Assembly: GCA_020796225.1 (NCBI GenBank)
Contig: CM036758.1
Coordinates: 28,965,099 to 29,029,098, forward strand
Origin: Arion vulgaris
Taxonomy: Eukaryota > Mollusca > Gastropoda > Stylommatophora > Arionidae
DNA length: 64,000 bases
Direction of reading: 5' to 3'
Below, piece by piece: positions 43,810-54,455 of the stretch. Position 1 is the stretch's first letter. The number at the start of each line of letters is the position of its first letter. A program made the translations under genes and the position numbers. Under the pieces are notes generated by a model. That model made no database searches. It was given only the letters and a program-made list of their open reading frames with translations, and had not been told where the DNA came from.

Positions 43810-44695
43810 AGTACATCATCATCAGATGCAGTCTCCACATCGAAGGTTGGCTGCAATGAATCTCAGCATCCTCTGTCTTTCGCCTTGGTGTTGCACACCC
43901 CCAGACTGTAACCTGTCCATTTCTTAAAGTTTCCCTCCCACTTATCTATCTGTCTTCCTCTTGCTCTTCCCCCCTCAACTTTCCCTCTAGTAAATGTTTT
44001 ATCATGGTGTCTGTCTTTTTATGTGCCCAAAATACTTTACTTGTCTGAATATTATTTCTCTTAATAATTGTTTCTTCATGCCTAGTTTTCCTAATACTTG
44101 TTTATTTGTCTGTTTTTCTGTCCATGAAACTCTGTCTACTCTTCTATATATCCACATCTCAAATGCATCAATTCTGTCTTCTAACTGCTTGTTTATTGTC
44201 CATGTTTCCGAGCCATACATCAATATCGGATATATATAGCATTTGATCATTCTCATTTTTAGCCTGTTTGTGATTCGTTTGGATGTCAGTAACTTTCTCA
44301 TACTATTGAAATTATCCTTGCCATTCCTATTCCCTTTTTAATTTCTAGTTATACATCTGCCATCATCTGTTATCAACTGACCGAGATATAAGAAGCTTTT
44401 TACTTGATGAAGTAATTCTTCATGTATTTTTATATTCATTTAGGTTTTTCCATTTCCTTGTTGATTACCATAGTTTTTGTTTTCTGTATGTTAATGTCTA
44501 ATCCATATTCCTTGCTGGTTCTGTTCAATTGGTTCACTAATTCTTGTAATTTTTGTTCACTTTCTGCTACCAATACTGTGTCATCTGCATATCTTAAGTT
44601 ATTTATTATTTTTCCATTGATCTTGAGTCCTGGCATTCCTTCTAGTTGTTTGAAGATTTTCTCTGTGTAGATGTTAAATAGGCTGTGAGCGAGAT
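43810..44695 (-). pseudogene. LINE RT C-terminus (L2/CR1-like), minus strand
   Basis: Minus strand shows LKINGKIINNLRYADDTVLV AESEQKLQELVNQLNR (catalytic YADD near 44575), LDINIQKTKTMVIN, then MRMIKCYIYPILMYGSETWT, MWIYRRVDRVSWTEKQTN and VKYFGHIKRQ. One stop near 44340 and a missing 5' part make it dead. The 3' UTR runs to about 43810. Confidence 0.85.
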
Positions 44696-44747
44696 GTTAA
44701 CTGATGTTAAATGAAGAAGTACAGGCATCTTAAATTATTAGTAGAGC

Positions 44748-46167
44748 ATGACCAAACAGAATCTGGGAGACCGAAGAAATACCAGCAAACTGGAGAGGAT
44801 ACATGGTAAAGTTACCAAAGGAAGGGGACCTTCATAAGTGTGAAAACTATAGGGGAATAATGCTGTTGTCAGTACCTGGGAAAATACTAAGCAGAATCAT
44901 ACTGGAGAGACTGAGAGGTGCCATCGATATAAAGCTAAGAGATGAACAGGCAGGCTTCCGACGAAATAGATCATGTGCAGACCAGATAGCCACATAACGC
45001 ATGATAAAAGAGCAAAGTATTGAATGGAAATCCTCACTTTATATCGGATTTTTGGATTATGAGAAGGCTTTTGACAGTATTGATAGTGAAACACTTTGGA
45101 AACTGATGAGACATTATGGAATCCCACAGAAAATTATTAACGTAATAAGAGCAACATATACAGATATGAAATGTAGAGTTCTTCATGAAGGTAAACTAAC
45201 AGATACTTTTGAAATAGAAACAGGAGTGCGTCAGGGATGTCTTCTATCACCTTTGTTGTTCTTACTGACAATAGACTGGATTATGAAGACCACAGTAACT
45301 AACACCAGAAATGGAATCCGATGGACTCTAACAGAGCAACTAGAAGATCATGACCTCGCTGATGATATAGCCCTTCTGTCACATACACGAAATCAGATGC
45401 AGGATAAGCTAAACACATTGAATCAACGGTCACAGCAACTAGGGCTGAACATTCATAAGGGAAAGACAAAGATATTGAGAATTAACCAAACAAATGACAA
45501 CTCAATCTCCTGGTGAAATCCCACTTCAAGATGTAGAATCATACACATATTTGGGCAGCAACGTAGATAAAGAGGGTGGAACAGATAGAGATGTTAAAAT
45601 AAGAATACAGAAGGCAAGAGGAGCTTTCAATGCACTGGGAAACATTTGGAAGTGTAAAGAAATTAAATCTAGAACAACAATTCGGATTTTTAACTCTAAT
45701 GTTAAAGCAGTTCCACTGTATGGGTCAGAAACATGAGAACAACTAAAACAATAGCGCATAAATTGCAAACATTCATCAACTGGTGTCTGCACAGAATAGA
45801 GGAATTAAGATGGTATGATAGGGTAACAAATGAGGAACTTATGGAGGAGCAAGACAGATTCCAGTGAACGAACAGGTTAAGAAAAAACGCTGGCGCTGGA
45901 TATTACACACTTTGCGAAAACCGGAGGGGAATATAACATGAAAGGTCTTTGCCTGGAACCTGCAGGGACAGCAAAAGAAGGGGAGGCCGAGAAATACATG
46001 AAGACGAGATTTGGAGGCGGAGATCAACAATATAAAGAAGAGTTGGAGGGAGCTGCAGGAGATAGCTAGAGATAGGAAGACTTGGCATGAGTTGGTTGAG
46101 GGCCTATGCCCCAATTAGGGGTAAAAGACAGAAAGAGAGAGAGAGAGAGAGAGATGACCAAACAGAA
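44748..46167 (+). mobile_element. RTE-type LINE, 5' truncated, 14-bp TSD
   Basis: The element is 44762-46153, with 14-bp repeats ATGACCAAACAGAA at 44748-44761 and 46154-46167. It encodes RT from VKLPKEGDLHKCENYRGIML through DEQAGFRRNRSCADQIAT, FLDYEKAFDSIDSETLWKLM, GVRQGCLLSPLLFLLTIDW, HDLADDIALLSHTRNQM (LADD in place of FADD) and LNIHKGKTKILRIN to GALGNIWKCKEIKSRT-type sequence. The 3' tail is (GA)n. There are stops at 44995 and 45734 and frame changes toward the end. Intact long frames and a perfect duplication indicate a young insertion. Confidence 0.92.
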
Positions 46168-46169
46168 GT

Positions 46170-46820
46170 GTTTGTCGCTAGTTGTTTAGAAGTGTTTGTC
46201 GCTAGTTGTCTGAAACATGTTTTCTTAAACTCAGTGGCTACAAAAGGTCTAGGTAATTAGGAAGATTACATTTTGTTGTTGGAAGCAAGTGTTACCAAGT
46301 CTCTCAATAGGTTTGCGTTTTTAAAAAATGAAAATCTTTCATTCAAACACACAATTAGAACATACCAGTTTTAGAAGTTTGGAAGGTCTCTGGGGCGTGG
46401 AAGTAAAGTGATCGACTATCACTCAAAAGGTACTCGTTTCGTTGCCCACATGAAACATTAATATTATGTTCAGAAACAAACGATAGAGACAAAGAATTAG
46501 CATCATGCATGAACTGTATCAAGAAGTACAAGAGAAAATAGATTAGAAGAACATCAATATTTTGTTAAGAAACAAACAATAGAGACAAATAATTAACACA
46601 ATGCATGAACTATATCAAAAAGAAAAATAATAGAAAGACTATTTATAAAAAGGCTCAGTTCTGTTTATATGACAATTAACTAGATACAAGAGACGAACAA
46701 GATTGGTAGATTTACTTACGCTCTTTCTAGTTTGTGACACTCTTTGACACTTCAAGCAGCAACAAATGCATGCAATTTTTCTTTGTTCTTGGCCATACTC
46801 TGTATTGCTTTCTAGCTGTT
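46170..46820. other. Intronic stretch with a local duplication
   Basis: A 20-bp direct repeat, GAAGTGTTTGTCGCTAGTTG, lies at about 46165-46205, and AGAAACAAACRATAGAGACA is duplicated at 46480 and 46570. Nothing coding. Confidence 0.45.
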
Positions 46821-46824
46821 AGTA

Positions 46825-46935
46825 ATTTCTTTTACTTCCCGTTCTTCTGTTCTCCACATAGATTTAGGTCTTCCGTATATTGGTTTACCCTCTGGTGTCC
46901 ATCTCAGTGCAGTTTTAATTTTCTGTTTTATACAT
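46825..46935 (-). pseudogene. LINE C-terminal scrap, minus strand
   Basis: Encodes LRWTPEGKPIYGRPKSMWRT on the minus strand. Same family motif as 34255-34470. Confidence 0.65.
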
Positions 46936-47019
46936 TGTTCTCACATTCCAGAACTCATTTCCTAGTTTTCATTTTGGTATTCACAACGTTCGTCCTCCTG
47001 AAAGTAACTTTCTTTTGAC

Positions 47020-47580
47020 ATTCACCACTTCCAGTATTATGTGCCGATAGCTCAGGTAGTCCATCGTGCCATTGAATAGGTAGTGCAGTTTCTGTAGCAT
47101 ACAGAGTTTGACAGGATGCAAATTATTAGTCCAAAGCCAAATTCCCAACCTGGAGAACCACGAAATCCTATTATGTGACATATTCGACCATCGTGACTCT
47201 GCAATAAGGACATAAGTTTACGTCGTGCTATCACACTGTATATCGTTGGAGCATGCACGCCTCCCCACCATTATAAGGTGGTCTTGCCTCATGGGGAGAA
47301 GACTTACTAATTGACCACCATAGAATTTTATGCTTGAAGGAAACTTTGATTCTAAGTTGCTTTTTCTCTCTTTCTATTTGTTATTGTATATTATGTTTGG
47401 AGCGTCTGTATACTACCACCAACCCAATATCGCGTTTTTGCTTCTCTTTGGCTAGCTTTGTTGGCCATATCAGATATAACAGAATAAGACAAGAATCCAT
47501 TGTTTACGAATGTTTTGTTTGTATCTTTTTTCTCTTACCTTAAACAAATGTCCAGTCCCAGAAAGTGACCTTCTTCCAGT
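47020..47580. other. Possible decayed SINE and unrecognised sequence
   Basis: CCGATAGCTCAGGTAGTCCA at 47044 resembles a tRNA A box, and AATCCCAACCTGGAGAACC lies where a B box might be, but the match is poor. CCTCCCCACCATTATAAGGTGG near 47250 is a short inverted repeat. No gene seen. Confidence 0.3.
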
Positions 47581-47581
47581 A

Positions 47582-48000
47582 AAGTACAGATTGATTGATT
47601 GGCTTGTTGATAAGACAATTATCCTTGCACTTTAGTAAATAATAATGTGGTCTAATCTCTTTTCTGCACAGAAAGTGATTCCGAAGCAGCAGCGAGGGTT
47701 CTCGATGTTAGTTTTAGGATGGTGAAAATTCGTAGGAGTTTTTCTTATTAGTGTTTAGTGAATTTGTCCTGCGCAGCAACTTTCCAGCTTGCACTTATCG
47801 ATTTCTCAATTGCCAAGGGATCTTTACGTGTTCAATGGGAATACGTTACTCATGTTTTATTGTCCGTCTCCGATAAAACTCGAAACTTGATGACTCCTTC
47901 AATAAGATCAGGGATAGCTGAAAATAGCCCGTTCGCTACACACGGGACGCAAACCGAATACTTTTGAAGAGAGTGGCTAGTACCTTACCTTCACCCCACA
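47582..48000 (-). mobile_element. SINE, minus strand, near full length but decayed
   Basis: From the ATTGATTGATTGG tail at 47582 it runs in reverse through TCTAATCTCTTTTCTGCACA and TTATTGTCCGTCTCCGATAA to a tRNA-like head near 47960-48000 (complement of GGTTTGCGTCCC as B box). Same family as 49700-50160. Confidence 0.72.
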
Positions 48001-48110
48001 GAGAGGTTTCAACCTTCATTTGTACACATCACATATCTGGCATTTATATTTTATATTTTTCTCTAGATATTTGTATTATTCAAAGTTGTCAGTAATTTTC
48101 TTTTATTTAC

Positions 48111-48194
48111 CTTCATCAAAGCAAGATTTGTACAAGCGCTTCATGTTGCTAAGATAATTAGGTTGATCTGCTCGGATTGCTTCTGTGACGATAT
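48111..48194 (-). CDS. M13 metallopeptidase exon (LYKSCFDE segment)
   Basis: The 84-nt exon lies between TGTTTCAG and GTAAAT. With the one-base overhang from the previous exon it reads DIVTEAIRADQPNYLSNMKR LYKSCFDE. The family pattern here is A...Y..C.(D/N)E, where the Cys forms one of the conserved disulfides of M13 ectodomains. Both phases join exactly to the exon at 51934-52095. Confidence 0.93.
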
Positions 48195-48560
48195 CTGAAA
48201 CAACGCATTTTGTGTTTTATTATTAGCAGTGATATGATCAATAGTGTTGATGAAGTTAGTGACGATAATGAGTATGAATGTAATAAATATGATGATGTTG
48301 GTTGTGATTTTGATTCTTAGGCTGGTGAAGACGGTATGGAGGATGATGATGATGGCGGCTATAATAATGTCAGCAATCATGGTTAGGATCATAAAGAACA
48401 AGATGATGATGGTAGCGATGCTGTTAATGACGGCTGCTAGGGAAGACTCTAATAAATGTATACGATGGTGATGTCATTATTAGTCATGCTCATTCTGAAG
48501 TGAAGTCGTTGAGGATCATGATGATGTTGATCACAAATATTAGCTTTATATGCAGGAGAA
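48195..48560. other. GATGAT-rich intronic stretch
   Basis: Dispersed ATGATGATG and related trinucleotides at 48330-48530 form an irregular low-complexity region with long open frames on both strands. It does not look like a gene. Confidence 0.5.
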
Positions 48561-48564
48561 GGTA

Positions 48565-49345
48565 GTTTGGCTAGCAGATACGAGGATGCTTAAATGAAAT
48601 TAGATATACTGCCCAGAACAGCTCAAATAATAGGACTTAAAATAAATATAGCGAAAACGAAGGTAATGAGAAATAATCATAAATTTAAGAACCAAATTGT
48701 ATTACAAAATGAAATCATAAAGGAAGTTCAGGATTTTATATACCTGGGAAGTACAATATCACAAGATGGAGATTCAGAATAGGATATCCTCGAAAAAATC
48801 AAGACGGCAAGACAAACTTTTGCCATGCTCAACAAAATGTGGAAAACAAAAGGACTAAATCTTAGCATAAAACTTAAAAAATATAGAAGTAATATACTGG
48901 GAGTGCTATATTTTACAGTAGTGAATGTTGGAAAATGACCCAACACATAATACACAAGTTGGAGACCTTTCAGAATAAATGGTTAAGAAGAATCCTGCAC
49001 ATTGTCTGGCCAAATACCATAATAAATGAGGAGCTTTTGAAACGAACAGACTATGCTTCTTTGGAGACCATCATTACAAGACCAAGATGGAGGTGGTGTG
49101 GACATGTATGTCGTATGCCAGTGGGGGTATTAGGTAGGACAGCTCTCAGATGGAAAGCGGATGGGAAGAGAAGGCATGGACGTTCAAAGGAAACATGGAG
49201 AAGAACTGTGGAGAGAGAGAGAGTTGAAGGAGTGTGGCCTGACGTGGGAGACGGTTGGTAGAAAGACAGCAGAACGGCAACAGTGGGAGTCTTTTGTGGA
49301 GGCTTTATGTGTCAATCGGGACATGAATAGATAAATGTAGAAGAA
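48565..49345 (+). pseudogene. LINE RT C-terminus, plus strand
   Basis: GLKINIAKTKVMRNNHKFKN, VQDFIYLGSTISQDGD, a frame break at 48782, then TFQNKWLRRILHIVWPNTII, RPRWRWCGHVCRMPVGVLGR TALRWKADGKRRHGRSKETW. This is the thumb and C-terminal end of an RTE/L2-type LINE. 5' truncated. Confidence 0.85.
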
Positions 49346-49700
49346 GACATCTTCAAAGGGGCTATTCCACCCAGTACATCACTGACTGGAGTGATTTATC
49401 TTGAATATTCCAACTCAAGCAACATTGGTTAAAGTGATCGAATTCGATAATAGCATACCATCTCGCGTTAGTATATAGAGTCTCGCTCTCAGGTAAATCC
49501 TGACAAGTCGTGAATGTTGTGGTGCTCTTTAAATAATTCCATAGTCAAGAGTGGGCTACCCGTAGTCGCTTTTTTATGGACAGGACATCGAGCAACTTGA
49601 TAGGTGGCGTTATCTTGAAATAAGTTTTGATGGTAGTTTCTCTTTAAAACATAATGGTTAACAAACGGCACAACGATGCAAGCATAGTCTTGTTGCTCTC
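49346..49700. other. Intronic stretch with nothing recognised
   Basis: No match seen. Confidence 0.4.
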
Positions 49701-49704
49701 AATG

Positions 49705-50160
49705 TTCTCATTGAGGGTCTCTGTGGCGAAGTGGTTAGGTCCTCGCCTCTCGTGTCAAAGATACTCGGTTCGCTCCTCGGGAGCCATCGGATATTTTTCC
49801 AGAGATTCTTGATCTCAGTGTAGGTGAGATTGAGTTCTAGTCCTATCGGAGACGGACGATAAAACGTAGGTCCCGTGTTCAATTTGAGCATGTAAAAGAA
49901 CCCTTGGCAGTTAGAAATCGAGAAGAGCAGGCTGGAAAGCCGCTGCCATGACAAAATTTATTAGGACAGATTAAAATAAAAGTCCTACAAAAGATCTTAA
50001 TATTTATATCGGGATCCCTCACCGGTACTACGGAGTTCGTGCACTGCAGCTGAGATCTTCCTGTGTAAGAAAGAGATTAGAGCACACATGGTTACTCACC
50101 GAAGTGCAATGATGATGGTCCTATAAATTAATCATTTAATCAATCAATCATTTTTATGAT
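49705..50160 (+). mobile_element. tRNA-derived SINE, full-length reference copy
   Basis: Head at 49716-49790: CTGTGGCGAAGTGGTTAGGT (A box) and TCGGTTCGCTCCTC (B box). The central body has CTATCGGAGACGGACGATAA and GCATGTAAAAGAACCCTTGG, a strongly conserved domain also found in SINEs of molluscs and other invertebrates. The 3' part contains GAGCACACATGGTTACTCAC and ends in ATCA-type repeats near 50150. Decayed copies: 13112, 37991, 47582. The head does not fold as an intact tRNA. Confidence 0.85.
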
Positions 50161-50179
50161 AACCACACACGTTGAGGAA

Positions 50180-51290
50180 GAACTACATGTAACCTTCTGT
50201 TACATTAACTGGTTATGTCCGTGGTAGATTACGGACTCGGCATCCTCACGATATCAAAATCACAATGTGAACGACTCGGAGTAATACACCCATTGTGAGG
50301 ATTAGAAATATGCTTGGCTTTCTGTTCCCACTCTCCCGTCATGAAATCGCCAAAATCAAAGCATATATACGGGTTACTGTGATTACATACAAATGATGTT
50401 AAGGGCACGATAATCAAGCAGGGCATGTCGTGGATGACCCATGCTGAGAGAACAATTAGCCAGTTGACGACAGTTGTGACCCTACCAAAAGGGGAAGAAT
50501 GTATCTCAATAGATGTTCGCCTGGCAAGCTATCGCAACGTTATCATTGCTCTTGGAAGAGAATGTACATTTCACAACATAAAGGATAAATTCGCAATAAA
50601 GAGGCTGATAGATGATAATACAGGTGATGATGTTGTTGTTTATACCGATGTGTATGTGCATCGTAGTGAGAAGTCAGGCTGGTCTTTTGACTATCGTGCA
50701 GGGTAGGGTTGTTTCAGTGTAAAGTGGAGTGTTAAAAACAACTGCTTCCAGTATGAGGATAGAAGTTGAGACCATTACTGCTATCCTCCAATGGCTCTCT
50801 GGGTGTTCGCAGTCGATGCTTCGGAAGATTCAACATGGCAGGTTACAGTATGAGTAGATGCCTTCTATTGAAGTTTCAAACATCCAGAAACTCAAGTGGA
50901 TCTACTGTCCTGGGCATGCGGGTGTTTGCGGCAATGAGAGAGCAAAGAGACATGCATCAGCAGCATTGATTGTCGAAAATTTAAAGATACATAATGGGGA
51001 TATTCTTGTGTCTTTTCAAGACTGTCTGTTGGACGAAGACACTAAATAAGATGTTGAATAGACCCAACGATTTAATGAGTTTGGAGTTACCCGTTGTACA
51101 AGTAGAACATAATGTCTGAGTGACAGAGTGAGGAGTGTGTTTAACCAACGAGCTACAGGAACAATCAGTATGCATATGCTTTGGCATCTGTTAAAGGAGA
51201 CTGAGCACCTATGGGTCTGCACAGAGTATAATGACGTCGGTGCAGTAACCAATAGCCAATAACAATCTAACTTAAATACTCTGCTTCAAA
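50180..51290 (+). pseudogene. LINE (RNase H family 2) 3' region, plus strand
   Basis: HAERTISQLTTVVTLPKGEE-like linker near 50435. RNase H then starts at VVVYTDVYVHRSEKSGWSF (usual YTDGS changed to YTDVY). KLKWIYCPGHAGVCGNERAK RHASAALIV near 50885 follows, then the 3' end GTTGTACAAGTAGAACATAA and ATAATGACGTCGGTGCAG near 51228. Frameshifts separate the parts. Confidence 0.8.
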
Positions 51291-51930
51291 CAATATTGCA
51301 AGAGAAGAAGGCTGAGGTCAACATCTCAAGAGGACATTGATTTATTTGAGATCAAACTTAATGGGAAAGTCAAATATCAGTTTGCTAGAGTGCACACTCA
51401 TGTCAAGGGAGAATGAAGTTTTGCAGAACAACTGCAATCGTCATTAGATTTGTAGATGATTCATTTAATCAATCATTCAATTAAACATCTGTCAATATCG
51501 TGAGATATTGTTATATGTCGTTCAATGATAAACCATGTGAAAGATGTCAATGCATTCCATATGTTCAGTTTAGAGTTCAATACAACTAAGTAAACAGTTA
51601 CATTTTAATCTATCAGTTCAGTTTAACTTATCTTCTTCCACGAGGAGTATATGGATACAATTATAATTTTCAACATATTTTTAACATAAGTTATCTTCTT
51701 AAGTTATGCCGTGATGTCCATATTTATTTTCATTCCTCTTTTACTGTTTTGTGTAAACTAAGGTCTCTATGACTTTTCTACATACATGTACCTTCCAGTT
51801 CAGTGCATGTATGGTTATATTGTAATGTTATTTTCTGAGTGTGTCAAATAGGTTGGCCTTTTATATATTTCATCTACAATTGCATTGTTTATATGAACTG
51901 AACATCTCAACTGGTAGTAAGAAAGAGACA
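51291..51930. other. Intron upstream of the exon, nothing recognised
   Basis: AT-rich. Two TCAATCATTCAATTAA-like runs near 51460 may be SINE tail remnants. Confidence 0.4.
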
Positions 51931-51933
51931 TAC

Positions 51934-52095
51934 CTTTCATGATTACACGGTTTTCATCGTCCAGAACAGTGAAAGATCCAGTTTCAGTCTGACCCTCAGG
52001 AAACACAGTCTCCTTGATAAAACGACCACAGGCATACTCACTAAAATCCACACATGGGTCAACTGATAGGTTCATTTTTCTGACCATTGTAGCCG
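51934..52095 (-). CDS. M13 metallopeptidase exon (DPCVDFSEYACGRF signature)
   Basis: The 162-nt exon has acceptor TTTTCATAG and donor GTATGT. It reads AATMVRKMNLSVDPCVDFSE then YACGRFIKETVFPEGQTETG SFTVLDDENRVIMK. DPC.DFY.YACG.(F/W) is the defining N-terminal signature of M13 ectodomains (neprilysin, ECE, Phex), with two Cys of the conserved disulfide set. The next residues match the GSF..L.DEN stretch of the family. NLS is an N-glycosylation sequon. Phases join perfectly to the exons at 63449 and 48111. Confidence 0.96.
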
Positions 52096-52177
52096 CTATG
52101 AAAACACAATAATGATAAAATAATTAGAAATCAAATAATGTCGCAGGCGTGTACTGACTGAAGAATTAGAATAAGAG

Positions 52178-52277
52178 CAACCAATTGCGTGCATAGTCTC
52201 TAACGGCTGAGAGTGCTCTCCGCTTCTTCACACGACGAAGCGAACGAGGCTCCCAGCGAATAAGGGACAGAGTCTGC
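52178..52277 (+). other. Left part of rDNA-derived leader of the LINE, split by a transposon
   Basis: ACCAATTGCGTGCATAGTCTCTAACGGCTGA and on (20-base core CAATTGCGTGCATAGTCTCT) match 5830-5930 in unit 2. After the transposon the sequence resumes at 54456 with TTAAGACTCGCTCGCTCGCG, exactly as at 5932. This is the 5'-most visible part of the LINE whose body is at 55576-59515. Confidence 0.8.
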
Positions 52278-54455
52278 TATAGTCTGTCCATTAATTCGTG
52301 AGCACGTTTGAAATTGATTTTCTCGAAAACTACCTGTTGGATCTCAGTGATTTTTGCAAGCAGCCTTAGAATATCCATGACGCTAGAGAAATATTTTTTC
52401 CAAGAAAATTTGATGTAGTTTGAAATATTTCTTCTTCAGGTTATATTAAAATCAACCTCACCGGATTGTAAACAATAGTAACAGATTTACGGTACACAGA
52501 CGCGTTGTTCTAAAAATACATTATGGTAACATTGAAATATCGTGAGTTTCATGAATTCCCGTGCACCTAACCCAGTCGACTTTGAAAGCGGAAAGCATAT
52601 GACGTTATAATTGGGATACCGTTTTATAGTTATAGGCGTATCTCGCTATTTGTATGAAGCTATTGTATCATATTTGTTGGCTTATCAAAACTGACATTGA
52701 TATCACATTCATAATGAGTCTGAAGTGCACATTTATAACAATGCAGAAGGTTACAGTTTTACTATACCAACACTTCCGTAGGGAATCTAAGAGAGGTCAT
52801 CTATATTGCGATATTCATAACCCTGAGAAACGAACGCAACTGGCGCTTGGTCTGAATAGAGAATCCTTTTCCCGATGGATTAAACAGGACACAAAGTGCA
52901 CTAATGTCAAGCAAGGAAGGAAAAGAACAATTGACGACTTTGACATAGATGTCATAAGACGGAGCTCTTGAAAATGTTTGTGACAAATCAACTTGTTACT
53001 CTCAGGAAACTGAAATTAAAACTGCAATCAGATTGCAGCATAGACATTTCTAAAAGTACTCTATGGAAAATTGTAAGAGCCGCCGGCTTCACCTTCAGAA
53101 AAACTATAGGCGGCAGGAATATTATTTGTGAAAAGCCACATTTAATTGCTGCCCGACGTAAATACCTGAAGCAGATCCGTGAGCGGCGGAGGCAAGGCTA
53201 TGATATTGTATATTTGGACGAATCCTGGGTCAATGCTCACCACACCAATGCTAAAGAATGGCAATCAGTAGACGGTGAACAGAAAAGAAAAATACCAAGC
53301 AGCAAAGGCCAGCGTATTATACTAACACATGCAGGAAGTAGTGAAGAAGGTCTTGTCCATGACGCTGGACTTATTTTCCAATCAAAAGTACCGACGGTAG
53401 GGACTACCACACAGAAATGAATGGACATATTTTCAGGCACTGGATGGAGAAAGATCTACTTCCAATTCTAAACAGACCATCATGCTTGGTAATGGATAAT
53501 GCATCCTATCACAACGCAGTATCAGCGGAAGACAAAGTACCAACTGCATCAAATACAAAAGATCAAATTAGGACTTGGCTTGCTAAGGAAAATGTCAGCT
53601 TCGATGATACATATTTGAAACCCGAGTTGTTGCACCTGGTGAGGATGACAAATAAGACAAAGGTGTTTCATATTGACAAAATCATTGCGGAATACGGCCA
53701 CACGTCTTTGCGACTACCTCCATATCATGCTCACCTCAATCCGATAGAGCTTGTCTGGGCTAAAGTAAAGGGCAAGTTGCCGAACAGAACAGGACGTTTA
53801 AAATGTGTGATGTTGAAGTTCTGACACGTGAGTCCTTCTCAATGATAGACATGCAGTTCTGGAAGAAGTGTGTTGAACATGTGCTCCGAGAGGAAGACGA
53901 GTACTGGCACCGAGATGGATTACAATTTGTCCAGCCAGTAACAATTATCAACCTCATGGAATCGTCAGATTCGGGATGATACAAATCATATTTTTATTGC
54001 AGACTGAGAAATAGCAACGTATACATTTCCATATCCAAATGCGTCTACCATCATACAATTTGTGGTGAAGTTAAGACACCCTGGGGTCTAATGGTGACCG
54101 AAGGGAGGACTAACTGTTGCATATTGTATCCAAGTTCACTATTGCACATAAAGGGCAACACACTTAATTACTTGACCTATCAAGTTAATATGGAGATACA
54201 CCTATGAATAGAATTGACATGGACAAATTCTAGGATACTGTAAAATCTAAAATTTGAGCCCCGTATTTGCAATTGTCATAAAAGATCAAAGGAATTCGCC
54301 GATGTGCAAAATCCGTAGCATCTATGGACTACTGGTTAGCTTTATTTTAGCGTCATGGATATTCTAAGGCTGCATGCAAAAATCACTGAGATCCAACAGG
54401 TAGTTTTCGAGAAAATCAATTTCAAACGTGCTCACGAATTAATGGACAGACTATA
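52278..54455 (+). mobile_element. Tc1/mariner-IS630 superfamily transposon (Sailor-like), near intact
   Basis: The element is 52280-54453 (2174 bp). Terminal inverted repeats of 106 bp start TAGTCTGTCCATTAATTCGT and differ at one position. TA duplicates lie at 52278-52279 and 54454-54455. The interrupted host sequence has paralogues without the element at about 5930 and 9905, where GCTATTAAGAC (complement at 9905) is the empty site. This confirms the borders and the TA target. One transposase gene lies inside, in the plus orientation. Confidence 0.95.
52714..53994 (+). pseudogene. DDE transposase with long D-E spacing, three frameshifts
   Basis: The N-terminal part reads KVTVLLYQHFRRESKRGHLY and NRESFSRWIKQDT, a helix-turn-helix-like DNA-binding region. 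A second such region is STLWKIVRAAGFTFRKT near 53060. The first catalytic Asp is in IVYLDESWVNAHH near 53215, the second in LVMDNASYHN near 53495, and the Glu in PPYHAHLNPIELVWAKVKG near 53745. I count 83 residues between the second Asp and the Glu. An ITm lineage named Sailor is described with DD82E spacing, so this is a likely relative. The frame shifts by one base near 52970, 53387 (A-run) and 53800 (A-run). The C-terminal part runs to the stop near 53978. With near-identical terminal repeats, decay should be slight, so some shifts may be sequence error. Confidence 0.9.

Noticed and set aside
48141..48471. Membrane protein rich in Ile/Met
   Set aside because: It comes from GAT-rich low-complexity DNA and overlaps a frame on the other strand. 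There are no splice sites or domain.
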